From assembly GCA_018402155.1 (NCBI GenBank), contig JAGYJG010000001.1, forward strand, positions 632,198 to 696,197: a DNA stretch of 64,000 bases. Direction: 5' to 3'. Made by a program: the position numbers and the translations under genes. Position 1 is the first letter of the stretch, and each line of letters starts with the position of its first letter. This document shows positions 1 to 9,632 of this stretch, one piece after another. This DNA is from Bacteroidia bacterium (lineage in GTDB: Bacteria; Bacteroidota; Bacteroidia; NS11-12g; UBA9320). The notes beneath the pieces are model-generated. The model saw only the letters and a list, made by a program, of their open reading frames with translations, made no database searches and was not told the origin of the DNA.

Positions 1-2604
1 GTCCTCCAAAAGTTGTTTAATTTCATTTAATTTCATCAAAGCCTCTATGGGTGTGAGACTGTCCACGTGCAAAGTGCTAATAGTTTGCATAACTTCTGCT
101 GTTTTTGGGTCATTTATTTGAAATAAATTCAATTGGTAGTTTTGTTCTTGCACTTTTTTGATTGAATCTTTAGTGCTTATACTAGCTCTGTCACTTTCCA
201 ATTGTTTTAAAATTTGATCAGCACGTTTTAGGACTTTTTTGGGTATACCAGCCATACGAGCCACGTGAATACCAAAGCTGTGTTCACTGCCACCTCTCTT
301 CATTTTTCGCAAAAATATTACCTTATTTCGTTTTTCTTCAGTGCTCACGTAGTAATTTACGACTCCTTCGCTGGTGCTCTCTAGTTCATTTAGCTCGTGG
401 TAATGCGTTGCAAAAAGTGTTTTGGGTTTTTCTTCACTTTGGCTCAAAAATTCAGCAATACTCCAAGCCAAGCTAACTCCATCAAAAGTACTCGTACCTC
501 GTCCTATTTCGTCTAATATAACCAGGCTACGATCGCTAAGATTATTTAAAATACTAGCGGTTTCTACCATTTCTACCATAAATGTTGATTCCCCTTGAGA
601 AATATTATCTGATGCACCTACTCTGGTATAAATTTTATCAACTACTCCTATTTCTGCATGTCTTGCAGGCACAAAGCATCCTACTTGTGCTAGAAGCACA
701 GTTAAGGCTGTTTGTCTGAGAATAGCTGATTTTCCACTCATATTTGGACCAGTCAGAATAATTATTTGTTGGTTTTCTTGATTTAGGAAGATATCATTTG
801 GTATATAGGAATCTCCTATGGCTAGTTGGCGTTCTATCACCGGGTGTCTTCCATCTTTTATGGCTAAGTTTTTAGAGTGGTTTACCTCTGGTTTGGTATA
901 GTTATTTTCGCTCGAAACTCTAGCAAAAGAGCACAGGCAGTCAAGTTTTGCTATTTCGCGTGCATTTTGTTGCACGTACATTATGTATACACTTATAGTA
1001 TCTATGAGAGTAGTGTAAAGCTTAGATTCTATGTCACTAATTTTCTCTTCGGCTGCTAGTATTTTTTCTTCAAATTCTTTAAGTTCTGGAGTTATGTACC
1101 GCTCTGCGCTAACCAATGTTTGTTTTCTAATCCAATCATCGGGTACTTTATCTTTGTGGGTATGTGTGACCTCAAGATAGTATCCAAACACATTATTAAA
1201 TGCTAATTTTAGACTAGATATACCCGTGCGAATCACTTCTCGTTCTTTGATGCCTAGAAGGTAGTCTTTTCCATTTTTAGAAATATTGAGGTATTCGTCT
1301 AATTCTTCATTAATGCCAAGTTTAAAAATACCACCTTTACTTGCTACCACTGGAGCATCTTCGGCTATATTAGAGTCAATGATTGAAACTAATTCTGCGC
1401 ACGTTTGTAACCTGTTGGCACTGTTTTCTAATGGTCTACATTCTACCTCCTCACAAGCTTTTTTGATGGCGGCAGTAGACTTTAGAGATGCTGAAAGCTG
1501 CAGTAGTTCTTTTGGATTTATTCGTTTTAGTGCTACCTTACTTATTAGTCGTTCTAAATCCCCAATTCGAGAAATTTCTTTGGCTAGCTTTTCAAAAAGA
1601 GAAGTATCAGCCATGAGGTATTCTACGGTATCTTGGCGTTGTTTTATTTCATCTATATCTAATAAGGGCAGCACCAGCCAGTTTTTCATCAACCTACTGC
1701 CCATGGGAGAAATAGATTTGTCTACCACATCTAACAAACTGATTCCCGTATGGTGATTACTATGTATTATTTCGAGGTTACGTATGGTAAAAGAGTCTAT
1801 CCATACGTGGTTTTGTTCATCTATTCGTTTTATACTGTTAATATGCTCAAGGTCAGTATGGTGCGTTTGGTTGAGATAATGAATTATGGCACCAGCAGCA
1901 ATTGTTGCCTCCTCCATATGTTCTATCCCAAAACCACGAAGAGATTCTATGTTAAAGTGTTTATTGAGTTGTTCTTTGCAGTAGTCTGCTTCAAAAAACC
2001 ATTTGTCTATGGCATAGCTATAGTGCTCTTCGCCATAGGTTCGATCAAATTTTTCTCGGTAGGCCTTGCTCAGTACTATTTCACTTGGGTTGAGTGTTTT
2101 AATTAGTCTCTCTATGTAGTCTTGGTTTCCTTGTGCTACCATAAACTCACCTGTACTAAGATCTGCAAAAGCTACGCCAACGCGATTGTTGCTTTCGTGT
2201 ATGGCTGCCAAAAAGTTATTACTTCTACTATCGTAGGTTTTATCGTTTGCAGACACTCCGGGTGTTATGAGTTCTGTTACACCACGTTTCACTATACTTT
2301 TTGTGTCCTTAGGATTTTCCAGTTGCTCGCATACAGCCACACGCTGGCCAGAGCGACTAAGTTTTGGGAGATACGTGTCTAGAGAGTGATAGGGAAAACC
2401 TGCAAGCTCTATTTTACTACCACCATTATTGCGGTAGGTCTGCACTATATCCAGAATTTCAGCAGCTATTATGGCGTCCTCTCCAAACAACTCGTAGAAA
2501 TCTCCCACTCTAAACAGCAATAAAGTACCAGGATATGCGGCTTTTATCTCGCCATACTGTTTCATTAGTGGTGTTTCTTTTTGCTGCTTTAACTTTGTAC
2601 TCAA
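1..2604 (-). CDS. mutS: DNA mismatch repair protein MutS (3' end truncated by left window edge)
   Basis: Reverse-strand reading frame open to the window edge (absent from the ORF track because no stop lies in the window). Translation includes KETPLMKQYGEIKAAYPGTLLLFRVGDFYELFGEDA, Walker A TGPNMSGKSAILRQ and DEIGRGTSTFDGVSLAW. Start is either TTG at 2604 or ATG at 2575. Confidence 0.97.
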   Translation of the reverse strand, partial: MSTKLKQQKETPLMKQYGEIKAAYPGTLLLFRVGDFYELFGEDAIIAAEILDIVQTYRNNGGSKIELAGFPYHSLDTYLPKLSRSGQRVAVCEQLENPKDTKSIVKRGVTELITPGVSANDKTYDSRSNNFLAAIHESNNRVGVAFADLSTGEFMVAQGNQDYIERLIKTLNPSEIVLSKAYREKFDRTYGEEHYSYAIDKWFFEADYCKEQLNKHFNIESLRGFGIEHMEEATIAAGAIIHYLNQTHHTDLEHINSIKRIDEQNHVWIDSFTIRNLEIIHSNHHTGISLLDVVDKSISPMGSRLMKNWLVLPLLDIDEIKQRQDTVEYLMADTSLFEKLAKEISRIGDLERLISKVALKRINPKELLQLSASLKSTAAIKKACEEVECRPLENSANRLQTCAELVSIIDSNIAEDAPVVASKGGIFKLGINEELDEYLNISKNGKDYLLGIKEREVIRTGISSLKLAFNNVFGYYLEVTHTHKDKVPDDWIRKQTLVSAERYITPELKEFEEKILAAEEKISDIESKLYTTLIDTISVYIMYVQQNAREIAKLDCLCSFARVSSENNYTKPEVNHSKNLAIKDGRHPVIERQLAIGDSYIPNDIFLNQENQQIIILTGPNMSGKSAILRQTALTVLLAQVGCFVPARHAEIGVVDKIYTRVGASDNISQGESTFMVEMVETASILNNLSDRSLVILDEIGRGTSTFDGVSLAWSIAEFLSQSEEKPKTLFATHYHELNELESTSEGVVNYYVSTEEKRNKVIFLRKMKRGGSEHSFGIHVARMAGIPKKVLKRADQILKQLESDRASISTKDSIKKVQEQNYQLNLFQINDPKTAEVMQTISTLHVDSLTPIEALMKLNEIKQLLED
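2590..2597 (+). promoter_or_regulatory. candidate Bacteroidota -7 box TAACTTTG upstream of the TrmH-family gene
   Basis: Match to TAnnTTTG consensus 26 bp upstream of the TTG start at 2623; lies inside or next to the mutS 5' end. Confidence 0.45.
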
Positions 2605-2622
2605 ATTAATAATTACTTACAA

Positions 2623-3147
2623 TTGACGCGCAAGATAAAAAATCAAGACTTGAATAGGCTATCTGTTGAAAACTATAGGAAAGTTTCTAAGTCGCCAATC
2701 ATCGTTGTGCTTGACAATGTGCGCAGTATGCACAATGTAGGAGCTATATTTAGAACCAGCGATGCGTTTAGAGTGGCCAAAATATATTTATGTGGTATAA
2801 CCGCTACTCCGCCTCACCGCGATATTCGTAAAACAGCCTTAGGGGCAGAAGAAAGTGTAGAATGGAGTTATAGGGCAACCACTCAAGAAGCTATTGCAGA
2901 ACTAGCTGACTGCCATATCTGCGCTCTAGAGCAAGTACTCGGAAGTGTGCCCTTACGTGATGTACATTTGCCACAAGATAAAACTATTGTGTTAATTGTG
3001 GGTAATGAGGTGGATGGAGTAGATGAAAAATTACTTCAATTTTGTAACCAAGTAATTGAAATACCGCAATTTGGTACCAAGCACTCGTTCAATGTGTCAG
3101 TATCTGCTGGGATTACACTATGGGAAATTTTTAATAAAATTGGATGA
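2623..3147 (+). CDS. TrmH/SpoU-family RNA methyltransferase
   Basis: IVVLDNVRSMHNVGAIFRTSDAF, LIVGNEVDGVDEKLL and IPQFGTKHSFNVSVSAGITLWE SpoU motifs; TTG start. Confidence 0.9.
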   Translation: MTRKIKNQDLNRLSVENYRKVSKSPIIVVLDNVRSMHNVGAIFRTSDAFRVAKIYLCGITATPPHRDIRKTALGAEESVEWSYRATTQEAIAELADCHICALEQVLGSVPLRDVHLPQDKTIVLIVGNEVDGVDEKLLQFCNQVIEIPQFGTKHSFNVSVSAGITLWEIFNKIG

Positions 3148-5216
3148 ATAGAATTTATATACTACTTCTTTTAGCTTGTTTTATGCTAGCTTCATTTACT
3201 TCTGCAGAGGCAAATGAAGCACTTACCAAATACGCAGATAAAATTGCAAAAGAACAACGTAGGATAGATTTGCTAGATGGGAGCGAAGATCAACAAGTGA
3301 TATTAAAAAGTTCCTTGCAAAGTAATCGTGCTACTCATACTTATCTGATTTCTCCAAAAAATATTACAGATGTTATTCTTGCAAATACTTTAAGTACAGA
3401 TGCACAAAAGATAAGTCAACTTTCACGAATCAACGATTTACTAAAAGATGTTACTAGTAAGAATGTACATTTTTATACCCAGTTTAGTCTTGTTTTTAAT
3501 CTTATAGAAAAAGTGCAAACTGTTAAAGAGGATCTTCGGCTAGAATCTATTTTGCGAAGTAACGTACTCGCTTCTCTCAACTTAATTGCATTTTATATAG
3601 ACAGACCTGGAGCCGAGCGTTTTTTTAAAATAGCTGCACAGAGCGATCCCTCAGAACTACTCAAGCATTACAGCGAATTTGACCATAAACCTTGGTGTGG
3701 TGCTGTGCTAGATCGAGTAGCTAGTGTAGCACCAATGAAAATTAAAACCTACCTACACAGTTGGAATAGTGTGCATCAAAAAATAAAAGGCAGCAGCAAT
3801 GAACTAACGGAATTGGTTTATGAAATATTTCGAGAAAAAGGAACCGCTACTCGCGCTTACATTCTGCTAAACGATATATACAATTCCAAACTGACCATAG
3901 ATGAAGCACATGAAATAGCCAAGTTTGACAGTACCCTTTTTGAATACCTTATCACGATGCGGGCAGATATAAATCTTCTTGGAGAGCACTCAGTAGATGA
4001 GGCCTTGAAACATCAGTGCCTGAAACATGTGAGAGAAATAAATGACCTTCATGAGGAGACGGATGCTTACCGATTTGCTAGTTTAAAAAAGTTTAGCGCA
4101 GCAGAGATTTATACCCTATTGGTATACAGCGAAGATGAAATTTATACCAGTACCTTTTTGGGAATGTATGAGCGAATGATGACCAAACTGGGTACTGAGG
4201 ATAGTTATCAGTTTCTAGATGGTCTAAATTTCAATCAGTTTCGAACCTTTATAAAAATGTGTGCTGGTTACAATGAGCTTCATTCTTTCTTGGATAAAAT
4301 GGGAGAGTGGGAAAAGCAACAACTTTTTGTCAAGCTAGTAGAAGGAATAGAAAAAGCTAATGACAACCTTAGCAGCGCCGTGGCAATAGCAGATACGTAT
4401 GGAAGTCTCAGAAATGCTGGTAGTAAATACTTATTTGAACAGGCCATACTCAGTTATTATCAAAAAATACGATATTCGGATGTAGAAGCTGAAAAACTAT
4501 ACAGAATTTTACTACATGTTTTTCAAATAGGAGAGACCAGTGTAAGCGAAGAACTCAACAAACAGGCCTTTAATCTGAAAATATTGCCTATAGACCGTAT
4601 ATATAAAGAAGGTAAAAATGTACAGCAGCATTTTTTCTTTGATGATCCAGATGGTAAAGCTAGCTATGCACATTTTTTGGCAACCTTCGGAAATGGTAAC
4701 TGGAATATATTAGATAAAGGAACCTATGTGCTTCTAAAAAGCAGAACAGGTATGGCCATAGAAATATATGCCAACAAGCCTACAAGCGAATATGCAGGTC
4801 AAGATGATATAAAAGCTTATTTTACCAGTACAGGTAGATGGCCAGATGTAGTAGTTCATCGTGGACACTCCTACTTTGCTAGTGCTGCTATAGAGAGTCT
4901 AACTCCTAGTGCTGAAATTGTTTTTTTAGGCTCGTGTGGTGGGTATAATAACATCAGCCAAGTGTTAAAATATTCGCCAGATGCACAAATCATTAGTAGT
5001 AAACAGATTGGCACTATGCAGGTAAATGACATACTTGCCCTAGAGCTAAATGAGATAATACGCAGAGGGCAAGATATAGTATGGGATAATCTTTGGGCCA
5101 ATTTAGATAAGAAATTTGCGAAAGGAAGTTCAGCAGAAAGCCGTTTTCAAGACTATATCCCACCGCATAAAAACCTTGGAGCCCTGCTCATAAAAACGTA
5201 CCGGAGCATTTTATAA
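3144..5216 (+). CDS. secreted protein of unknown function with candidate C-terminal clan CD cysteine-peptidase-like domain
   Basis: N-terminal signal peptide (MNRIYILLLLACFMLASFTSAEA); helical middle; C-terminal DVVVHRGHSYFASAAI...AEIVFLGSCGGYNNISQVL; 4-nt overlap with the upstream gene. Confidence 0.6.
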   Translation: MNRIYILLLLACFMLASFTSAEANEALTKYADKIAKEQRRIDLLDGSEDQQVILKSSLQSNRATHTYLISPKNITDVILANTLSTDAQKISQLSRINDLLKDVTSKNVHFYTQFSLVFNLIEKVQTVKEDLRLESILRSNVLASLNLIAFYIDRPGAERFFKIAAQSDPSELLKHYSEFDHKPWCGAVLDRVASVAPMKIKTYLHSWNSVHQKIKGSSNELTELVYEIFREKGTATRAYILLNDIYNSKLTIDEAHEIAKFDSTLFEYLITMRADINLLGEHSVDEALKHQCLKHVREINDLHEETDAYRFASLKKFSAAEIYTLLVYSEDEIYTSTFLGMYERMMTKLGTEDSYQFLDGLNFNQFRTFIKMCAGYNELHSFLDKMGEWEKQQLFVKLVEGIEKANDNLSSAVAIADTYGSLRNAGSKYLFEQAILSYYQKIRYSDVEAEKLYRILLHVFQIGETSVSEELNKQAFNLKILPIDRIYKEGKNVQQHFFFDDPDGKASYAHFLATFGNGNWNILDKGTYVLLKSRTGMAIEIYANKPTSEYAGQDDIKAYFTSTGRWPDVVVHRGHSYFASAAIESLTPSAEIVFLGSCGGYNNISQVLKYSPDAQIISSKQIGTMQVNDILALELNEIIRRGQDIVWDNLWANLDKKFAKGSSAESRFQDYIPPHKNLGALLIKTYRSIL

Positions 5217-5293
5217 AGTACTGTAATCAACTATTTTTTTTTGTAAAATAGTGAAAAAAGCTGTCGTTTTATTTTCTGAACAAGTGGCTAGTC

Positions 5294-5366
5294 CCGCAAT
5301 GATGCTGAAGGGTAAGAACTAAAGCATCGTGTGATAATAATCAAGACGGAGTGCCAATTTTTGCGG
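5294..5366 (+). other. candidate structured RNA/leader element between nested inverted repeats
   Basis: Outer pair CCGCAA (5294-5299)/TTGCGG (5361-5366); inner pair ATGATGCT (5299-5306)/AGCATCGT (5323-5330) with one wobble. Confidence 0.3.
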
Positions 5367-5418
5367 TAAGTAACATTAAAATAGCCTTAGTTTGCTATAA
5401 AATTATAAAATTGTACTT

Positions 5419-7311
5419 GTGCTAGAGGGCCTACTCAAAAAATATTGGGGTTATGACAATTTCAGACCATTGCAGCGCGACATTATAGTTTCTGTAATGC
5501 AAGGAAAAGATACCCTTGCCCTATTACCTACCGGTGGTGGAAAGAGTATTTGTTTTCAGTTACCTGCTTTAGCCCAAGAAGGTGTATGTTTTGTTTTTAG
5601 CCCTCTTATTGCATTGATGAAAGACCAAGTAGACAACCTAACTATGCGTAATATTCCTGCGATAGCGTTGCATAGTGGTATGACCAGCGGTGAGATAGAT
5701 GCAGAAATGCAAAATACTTTAAATGGCAAGTACAAACTTGTATATTTGAGTCCTGAGCGTGCTTCAACTAAGGTTTTTCGCAGTTATTTGGCTAATATAC
5801 CGGTAAGTTTTTTGGTGGTAGACGAAGCACATTGCATCTCACAATGGGGACATCAGTTCAGACCGGAGTATCTGCGGCTAGGTGAGTTGCGGGATATAGT
5901 GCCTAAAGCAAATTTTATAGCAGTAACGGCAACAGCAACACAAGCAGTGGTAAAAGATATAACCCACTATTTAGGGTTTAAATCAGGTTATAAGTCATAC
6001 AAAAAATCTTTTAGCCGAGATAATTTGAGCTATTTGGTACTGCAAGATAATAATAAAATAAAACGGATAATAACCATACTATCTAAGTTGAAAGGCACCT
6101 GTATTGTGTATGCCAATACGCGCAGAAAGTGTGAGGAAATAGCCCGTGCATTAAATGCTGCTGCATTGTCTGCTGCATACTACCATGGCGGACTAGAAAA
6201 TGATAAACGTGCTAATATACAGCAGCAGTGGATTGACAATAAAATTCGTGTAGTTGTTTGTACCAATGCATTTGGTATGGGAATAGATAAACCCGATGTG
6301 CGCGCGGTGGTGCACTATGAGAGGCCAGAGAGCCCAGAGGCTTACTACCAAGAAGCAGGCCGGGCAGGTAGAGATGGTAAAATGGCCTATTGCGTGCTGT
6401 TAGGAGATCACCAGACAGTATCTGAGCGTTGGAATAGTTTTCCTACATTAAAACAACTGGAGCATACCTTGCAATGCTTGTACAATCACCATCAAATTGC
6501 TTTTACCGCAGGCAAGGGTGTTAGTTATAAATTTGATATTTTGGCTTTTACCAAAAATTTTAATCTCAATGTGTGGCAAGTCATGAATAGCCTTGGAATA
6601 TTACATTCGCTGGGGTTTGTAAAACTTAATGAGCAGGTTTTTCAGATGCCAAGGGCAAAATTTGTGGTACAACAGAGTGAACTTTATGCGTATCAGGTAA
6701 AAAATAAAGTACAAGATATGTTTATTAAGCTGCTGCTACGTTCATACGGTGGCATGTTTGATCACTACATACCACTGCATTTTGGGGAGCTAGCTAAGCG
6801 ACAAAAGTGCAGTATTTCTGACATAAAACGCGAAATAAACAAATTACACAAAGATGGAATCATAGAGTATATAGATGGACACGATGGCAATACACTTACC
6901 TATTTGGAAGCGCGCCCAAGTATCGTTAGTTTTGATAAAAAGGAGTATCTTATGTTGCGTGAAAGGGAGGAATATCGCAAAGAATATATAGTGGGCTACG
7001 AGGGAAGCACGTTAGATTGTCGCGAAAATTATCTTTTGCGCTATTTTGGTGAAAAAAAAGACTCAGTTTGTGGTCTGTGTGATATATGTAGACTTGCCAA
7101 AAAATCTAAAACAAATAAAAATGACATAGATGCTATCATTGAAAAAATAAAGCAGCAAACGCAGAATAAAAATATAACCCTTGAAATACTAGTTGCTAAC
7201 TTTGCAACGTTTGAAGAAAAACAAATAATAACCGTTGTTAAATGGTTGTTAGAAAATCAATATCTTATAAAAAATAATCAATTGTACAGTTGGAAAATAG
7301 GCTTAAAGTGA
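5419..7311 (+). CDS. recQ: ATP-dependent DNA helicase RecQ
   Basis: FRPLQRDIIVSVMQGKDTLALLPTGGGKSICFQLPAL, DEAHCISQWGHQFRPEY, ERPESPEAYYQEAGRAGRDG; zinc-binding cysteines CGLCDIC; GTG start. Confidence 0.96.
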   Translation: MLEGLLKKYWGYDNFRPLQRDIIVSVMQGKDTLALLPTGGGKSICFQLPALAQEGVCFVFSPLIALMKDQVDNLTMRNIPAIALHSGMTSGEIDAEMQNTLNGKYKLVYLSPERASTKVFRSYLANIPVSFLVVDEAHCISQWGHQFRPEYLRLGELRDIVPKANFIAVTATATQAVVKDITHYLGFKSGYKSYKKSFSRDNLSYLVLQDNNKIKRIITILSKLKGTCIVYANTRRKCEEIARALNAAALSAAYYHGGLENDKRANIQQQWIDNKIRVVVCTNAFGMGIDKPDVRAVVHYERPESPEAYYQEAGRAGRDGKMAYCVLLGDHQTVSERWNSFPTLKQLEHTLQCLYNHHQIAFTAGKGVSYKFDILAFTKNFNLNVWQVMNSLGILHSLGFVKLNEQVFQMPRAKFVVQQSELYAYQVKNKVQDMFIKLLLRSYGGMFDHYIPLHFGELAKRQKCSISDIKREINKLHKDGIIEYIDGHDGNTLTYLEARPSIVSFDKKEYLMLREREEYRKEYIVGYEGSTLDCRENYLLRYFGEKKDSVCGLCDICRLAKKSKTNKNDIDAIIEKIKQQTQNKNITLEILVANFATFEEKQIITVVKWLLENQYLIKNNQLYSWKIGLK

Positions 7312-8375
7312 TAGCAACCGTTATTAATGATACAATATACGACCAACGTATGATTCGTATCTGCACCTCACTGTCAACTGACTATGAAGTGTCTCTATGG
7401 GGAAGAAAACAATCCAAAAGTGTATCACCCGAGCGCTCATTTATGCAAAGGCGTTTTTTGTTTCTGCTATCCGGTGGCCCATTATTTTATATAGCGTATA
7501 ATCTTAGAATTTTTTGTTGCCTATTGGTTGCCAAGGTAGACATCTTACACGCTGTTGATTTAGATACACTACCTGCCTGTTTTGCGGTTAGTAAAATACG
7601 AAATAAAAAATTGGTATACGATGCGCACGAATATTTTACCGAGGTACCAGAGTTAGTTACTAGGCCACGAAAAAGAGCACTGTGGCTATACCTAGAAAAG
7701 ACAATACTTCCTCACATAAAGCAGGGCATAACAGTAGGTCAGATGATAGCAAAACAGTACGAATCGAAATATGGAGTACCTTTTTCGGTGATAAGAAATG
7801 TGCCTGTTTTGCAAAACTACAAACCCAACCCAACCGACAAAAAGTACTTATTATATCAAGGTGCACTAAATAAGGGACGAGGACTAGAGGCTCTTATTGC
7901 TGCCATTAAAGACGTAGATATAGAACTGAGAATAGCTGGTAGTGGTGATTTGGACGAAGAGCTTCGTTCTTTAGCACGAAGATTAAACGTAGATCATAAG
8001 GTCATCTTTTTAGGAATGATACCACCCCAAGATCTGCCGCCACTCACAGCCGGGGCATTTGCAGGTATCAATGTGTCTGAAAATTTGGGACTTAGTTATT
8101 ATTACTCGCTCAATAATAAGTATTTTGATTATATACATGCCGGTTTACCATCTATTACCAATCCGTTTCCGGAGTACGTTAATTTAGATAAGGTTTATAA
8201 ATGCAGCGTTTTTTCCATTGCGAATTCTGCTGATATTGTAAGTGCAATAAATTTACTTTTGATGAACGAGGAGTTGTATGCCGATCTAAAAAAAAACTGC
8301 TTAATTGCACGCACCAAACTAAATTGGACAGAAGAAGAAAAAAAATTAAAACAACTTTATGCTAGCATTGCCTAA
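7290..8375 (+). CDS. glycosyltransferase, GT4-like
   Basis: VDILHAVDLDTLPACFAVSKI, VYDAHEYFTEVPEL, LLYQGALNKGRGLEALIAAI, LRIAGSGDLDEEL; overlaps the recQ 3' end. Confidence 0.85.
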   Translation: MENRLKVIATVINDTIYDQRMIRICTSLSTDYEVSLWGRKQSKSVSPERSFMQRRFLFLLSGGPLFYIAYNLRIFCCLLVAKVDILHAVDLDTLPACFAVSKIRNKKLVYDAHEYFTEVPELVTRPRKRALWLYLEKTILPHIKQGITVGQMIAKQYESKYGVPFSVIRNVPVLQNYKPNPTDKKYLLYQGALNKGRGLEALIAAIKDVDIELRIAGSGDLDEELRSLARRLNVDHKVIFLGMIPPQDLPPLTAGAFAGINVSENLGLSYYYSLNNKYFDYIHAGLPSITNPFPEYVNLDKVYKCSVFSIANSADIVSAINLLLMNEELYADLKKNCLIARTKLNWTEEEKKLKQLYASIA

Positions 8376-9579
8376 GAGAATACACGTAGTAGCTTTTGAT
8401 GTGCCTTACCCTGCAGATTATGGCGGTGTTATAGATATTTATCATAAATTAGAGGCACTTCACGCTATTGGTTTAGATATTACTTTACATATGTATCACT
8501 ATGGCCGAGTAAAGAATAAAAGGACATTGAGTAAGTTTTGTAACAGTTTGCACTATTACAAGAGAAATACATATAAAAATCCATTTATAGGAAATGTGCC
8601 TTACATCGTAAACTCTCGTAGTAGTGATGAGCTACTTACAGAGCTTCAAAAAGATAATGCTCCCATACTTTTTGAAGGGTTACACTGCACGTATCACCTC
8701 AATGCTCCATCCCTCAAAAATAGATTTAAAATAGTACGCACGCACAACATAGAGCATCACTATTATAAGCATCTCGAGAAATCTGAAATACGATATTTTA
8801 AAAAATATTTTTTTAGAATAGAAGCCGAAAAGCTTCGAAAGTACGAAAGTGTCTTGAAGCATGCTAGTCTAGTAGCAGCTATTAGCCCAAATGATACCAA
8901 GCACTTCAATAGAAAATATTCTAATACCATTTACTTGCCTGCATTTCATAGCAACAATGAGATGCACTACCCCGGAACGAAAGGTCATTATATTTTGTAT
9001 CACGGCAACCTTGCAGTGCCAGAAAATTATAAAGCTGCAATGGATTTGGTCTTGCATGTTTTCAGTAAGGTTAGTATTCCAAGCATCATAGCGGGAAATA
9101 ATCCTCCGAAAGAGTTGGTTCAATTATGTTCAAAATATAATCAAATTACCTTAAAAACTCAGCTAAGTACGGAGGCTATTCATAGTTTGATTGCCGATGC
9201 ACACATCAACGTATTGTATACTAACCAAAATACAGGAATCAAGTTAAAGCTGTTAAATGCTTTATATCGCGGAAAATTTGCAGTAGTAAATCCATTAATG
9301 GTAGAGGGTAGTGGACTGAATAAATTGTGCGCCGTTGCGCAAAATTTTGAGGAAATGACATCAAAAATAGACGAGTATATTTTGTTGGATTATACTCGGG
9401 CATATTTTGATAAGCGAAAAGAGATATTGCTCGCTAGTTTTGGCAATGCTGCAGGTGCTCAAAAAATGGTAGATCACATCAAATTTCCTGAGAAAACGGA
9501 AGCTGAGCAGCGTACAGACCATAGAATAACGAACGGATTATCTCGATTATACTCTTTTATGTCTTACTTCTCTTTGTAA
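8359..9579 (+). CDS. glycosyltransferase family 1-like protein
   Basis: YPADYGGVIDIYHKLEALHAIGLDITLHMYHYG, RTHNIEHHYYKHLEKSE, YHGNLAVPENYKAA; overlaps the upstream glycosyltransferase. Confidence 0.75.
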   Translation: MLALPKRIHVVAFDVPYPADYGGVIDIYHKLEALHAIGLDITLHMYHYGRVKNKRTLSKFCNSLHYYKRNTYKNPFIGNVPYIVNSRSSDELLTELQKDNAPILFEGLHCTYHLNAPSLKNRFKIVRTHNIEHHYYKHLEKSEIRYFKKYFFRIEAEKLRKYESVLKHASLVAAISPNDTKHFNRKYSNTIYLPAFHSNNEMHYPGTKGHYILYHGNLAVPENYKAAMDLVLHVFSKVSIPSIIAGNNPPKELVQLCSKYNQITLKTQLSTEAIHSLIADAHINVLYTNQNTGIKLKLLNALYRGKFAVVNPLMVEGSGLNKLCAVAQNFEEMTSKIDEYILLDYTRAYFDKRKEILLASFGNAAGAQKMVDHIKFPEKTEAEQRTDHRITNGLSRLYSFMSYFSL

Positions 9580-9584
9580 TCTTT

Positions 9585-9603
9585 CGCAATTTAGCGAATT
9601 GCG
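9585..9603. repeat. 7-bp perfect inverted repeat CGCAATT-tagcg-AATTGCG next to the yidC -7 box
   Basis: Read directly from sequence; ends 2 bp before TACATTTG (9606-9613). Confidence 0.6.
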
Positions 9604-9605
9604 TC

Positions 9606-9613
9606 TACATTTG
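9606..9613 (+). promoter_or_regulatory. candidate -7 box TACATTTG for yidC
   Basis: TAnnTTTG match 20 bp upstream of the yidC start. Confidence 0.5.
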
Positions 9614-9632
9614 CACCCACAAAAATTAGAAC

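Noticed and set aside
877-2382. Plus-strand ORFs of 60-156 aa over the first 2.4 kb
   Set aside because: They lie antisense to the mutS reading frame and encode no recognisable domains
5294-5366. tRNA gene candidate from the 73-nt span and 6-bp terminal stem
   Set aside because: No T-loop consensus, no 7-bp acceptor stem and no anticodon arm; kept only as a possible structured element
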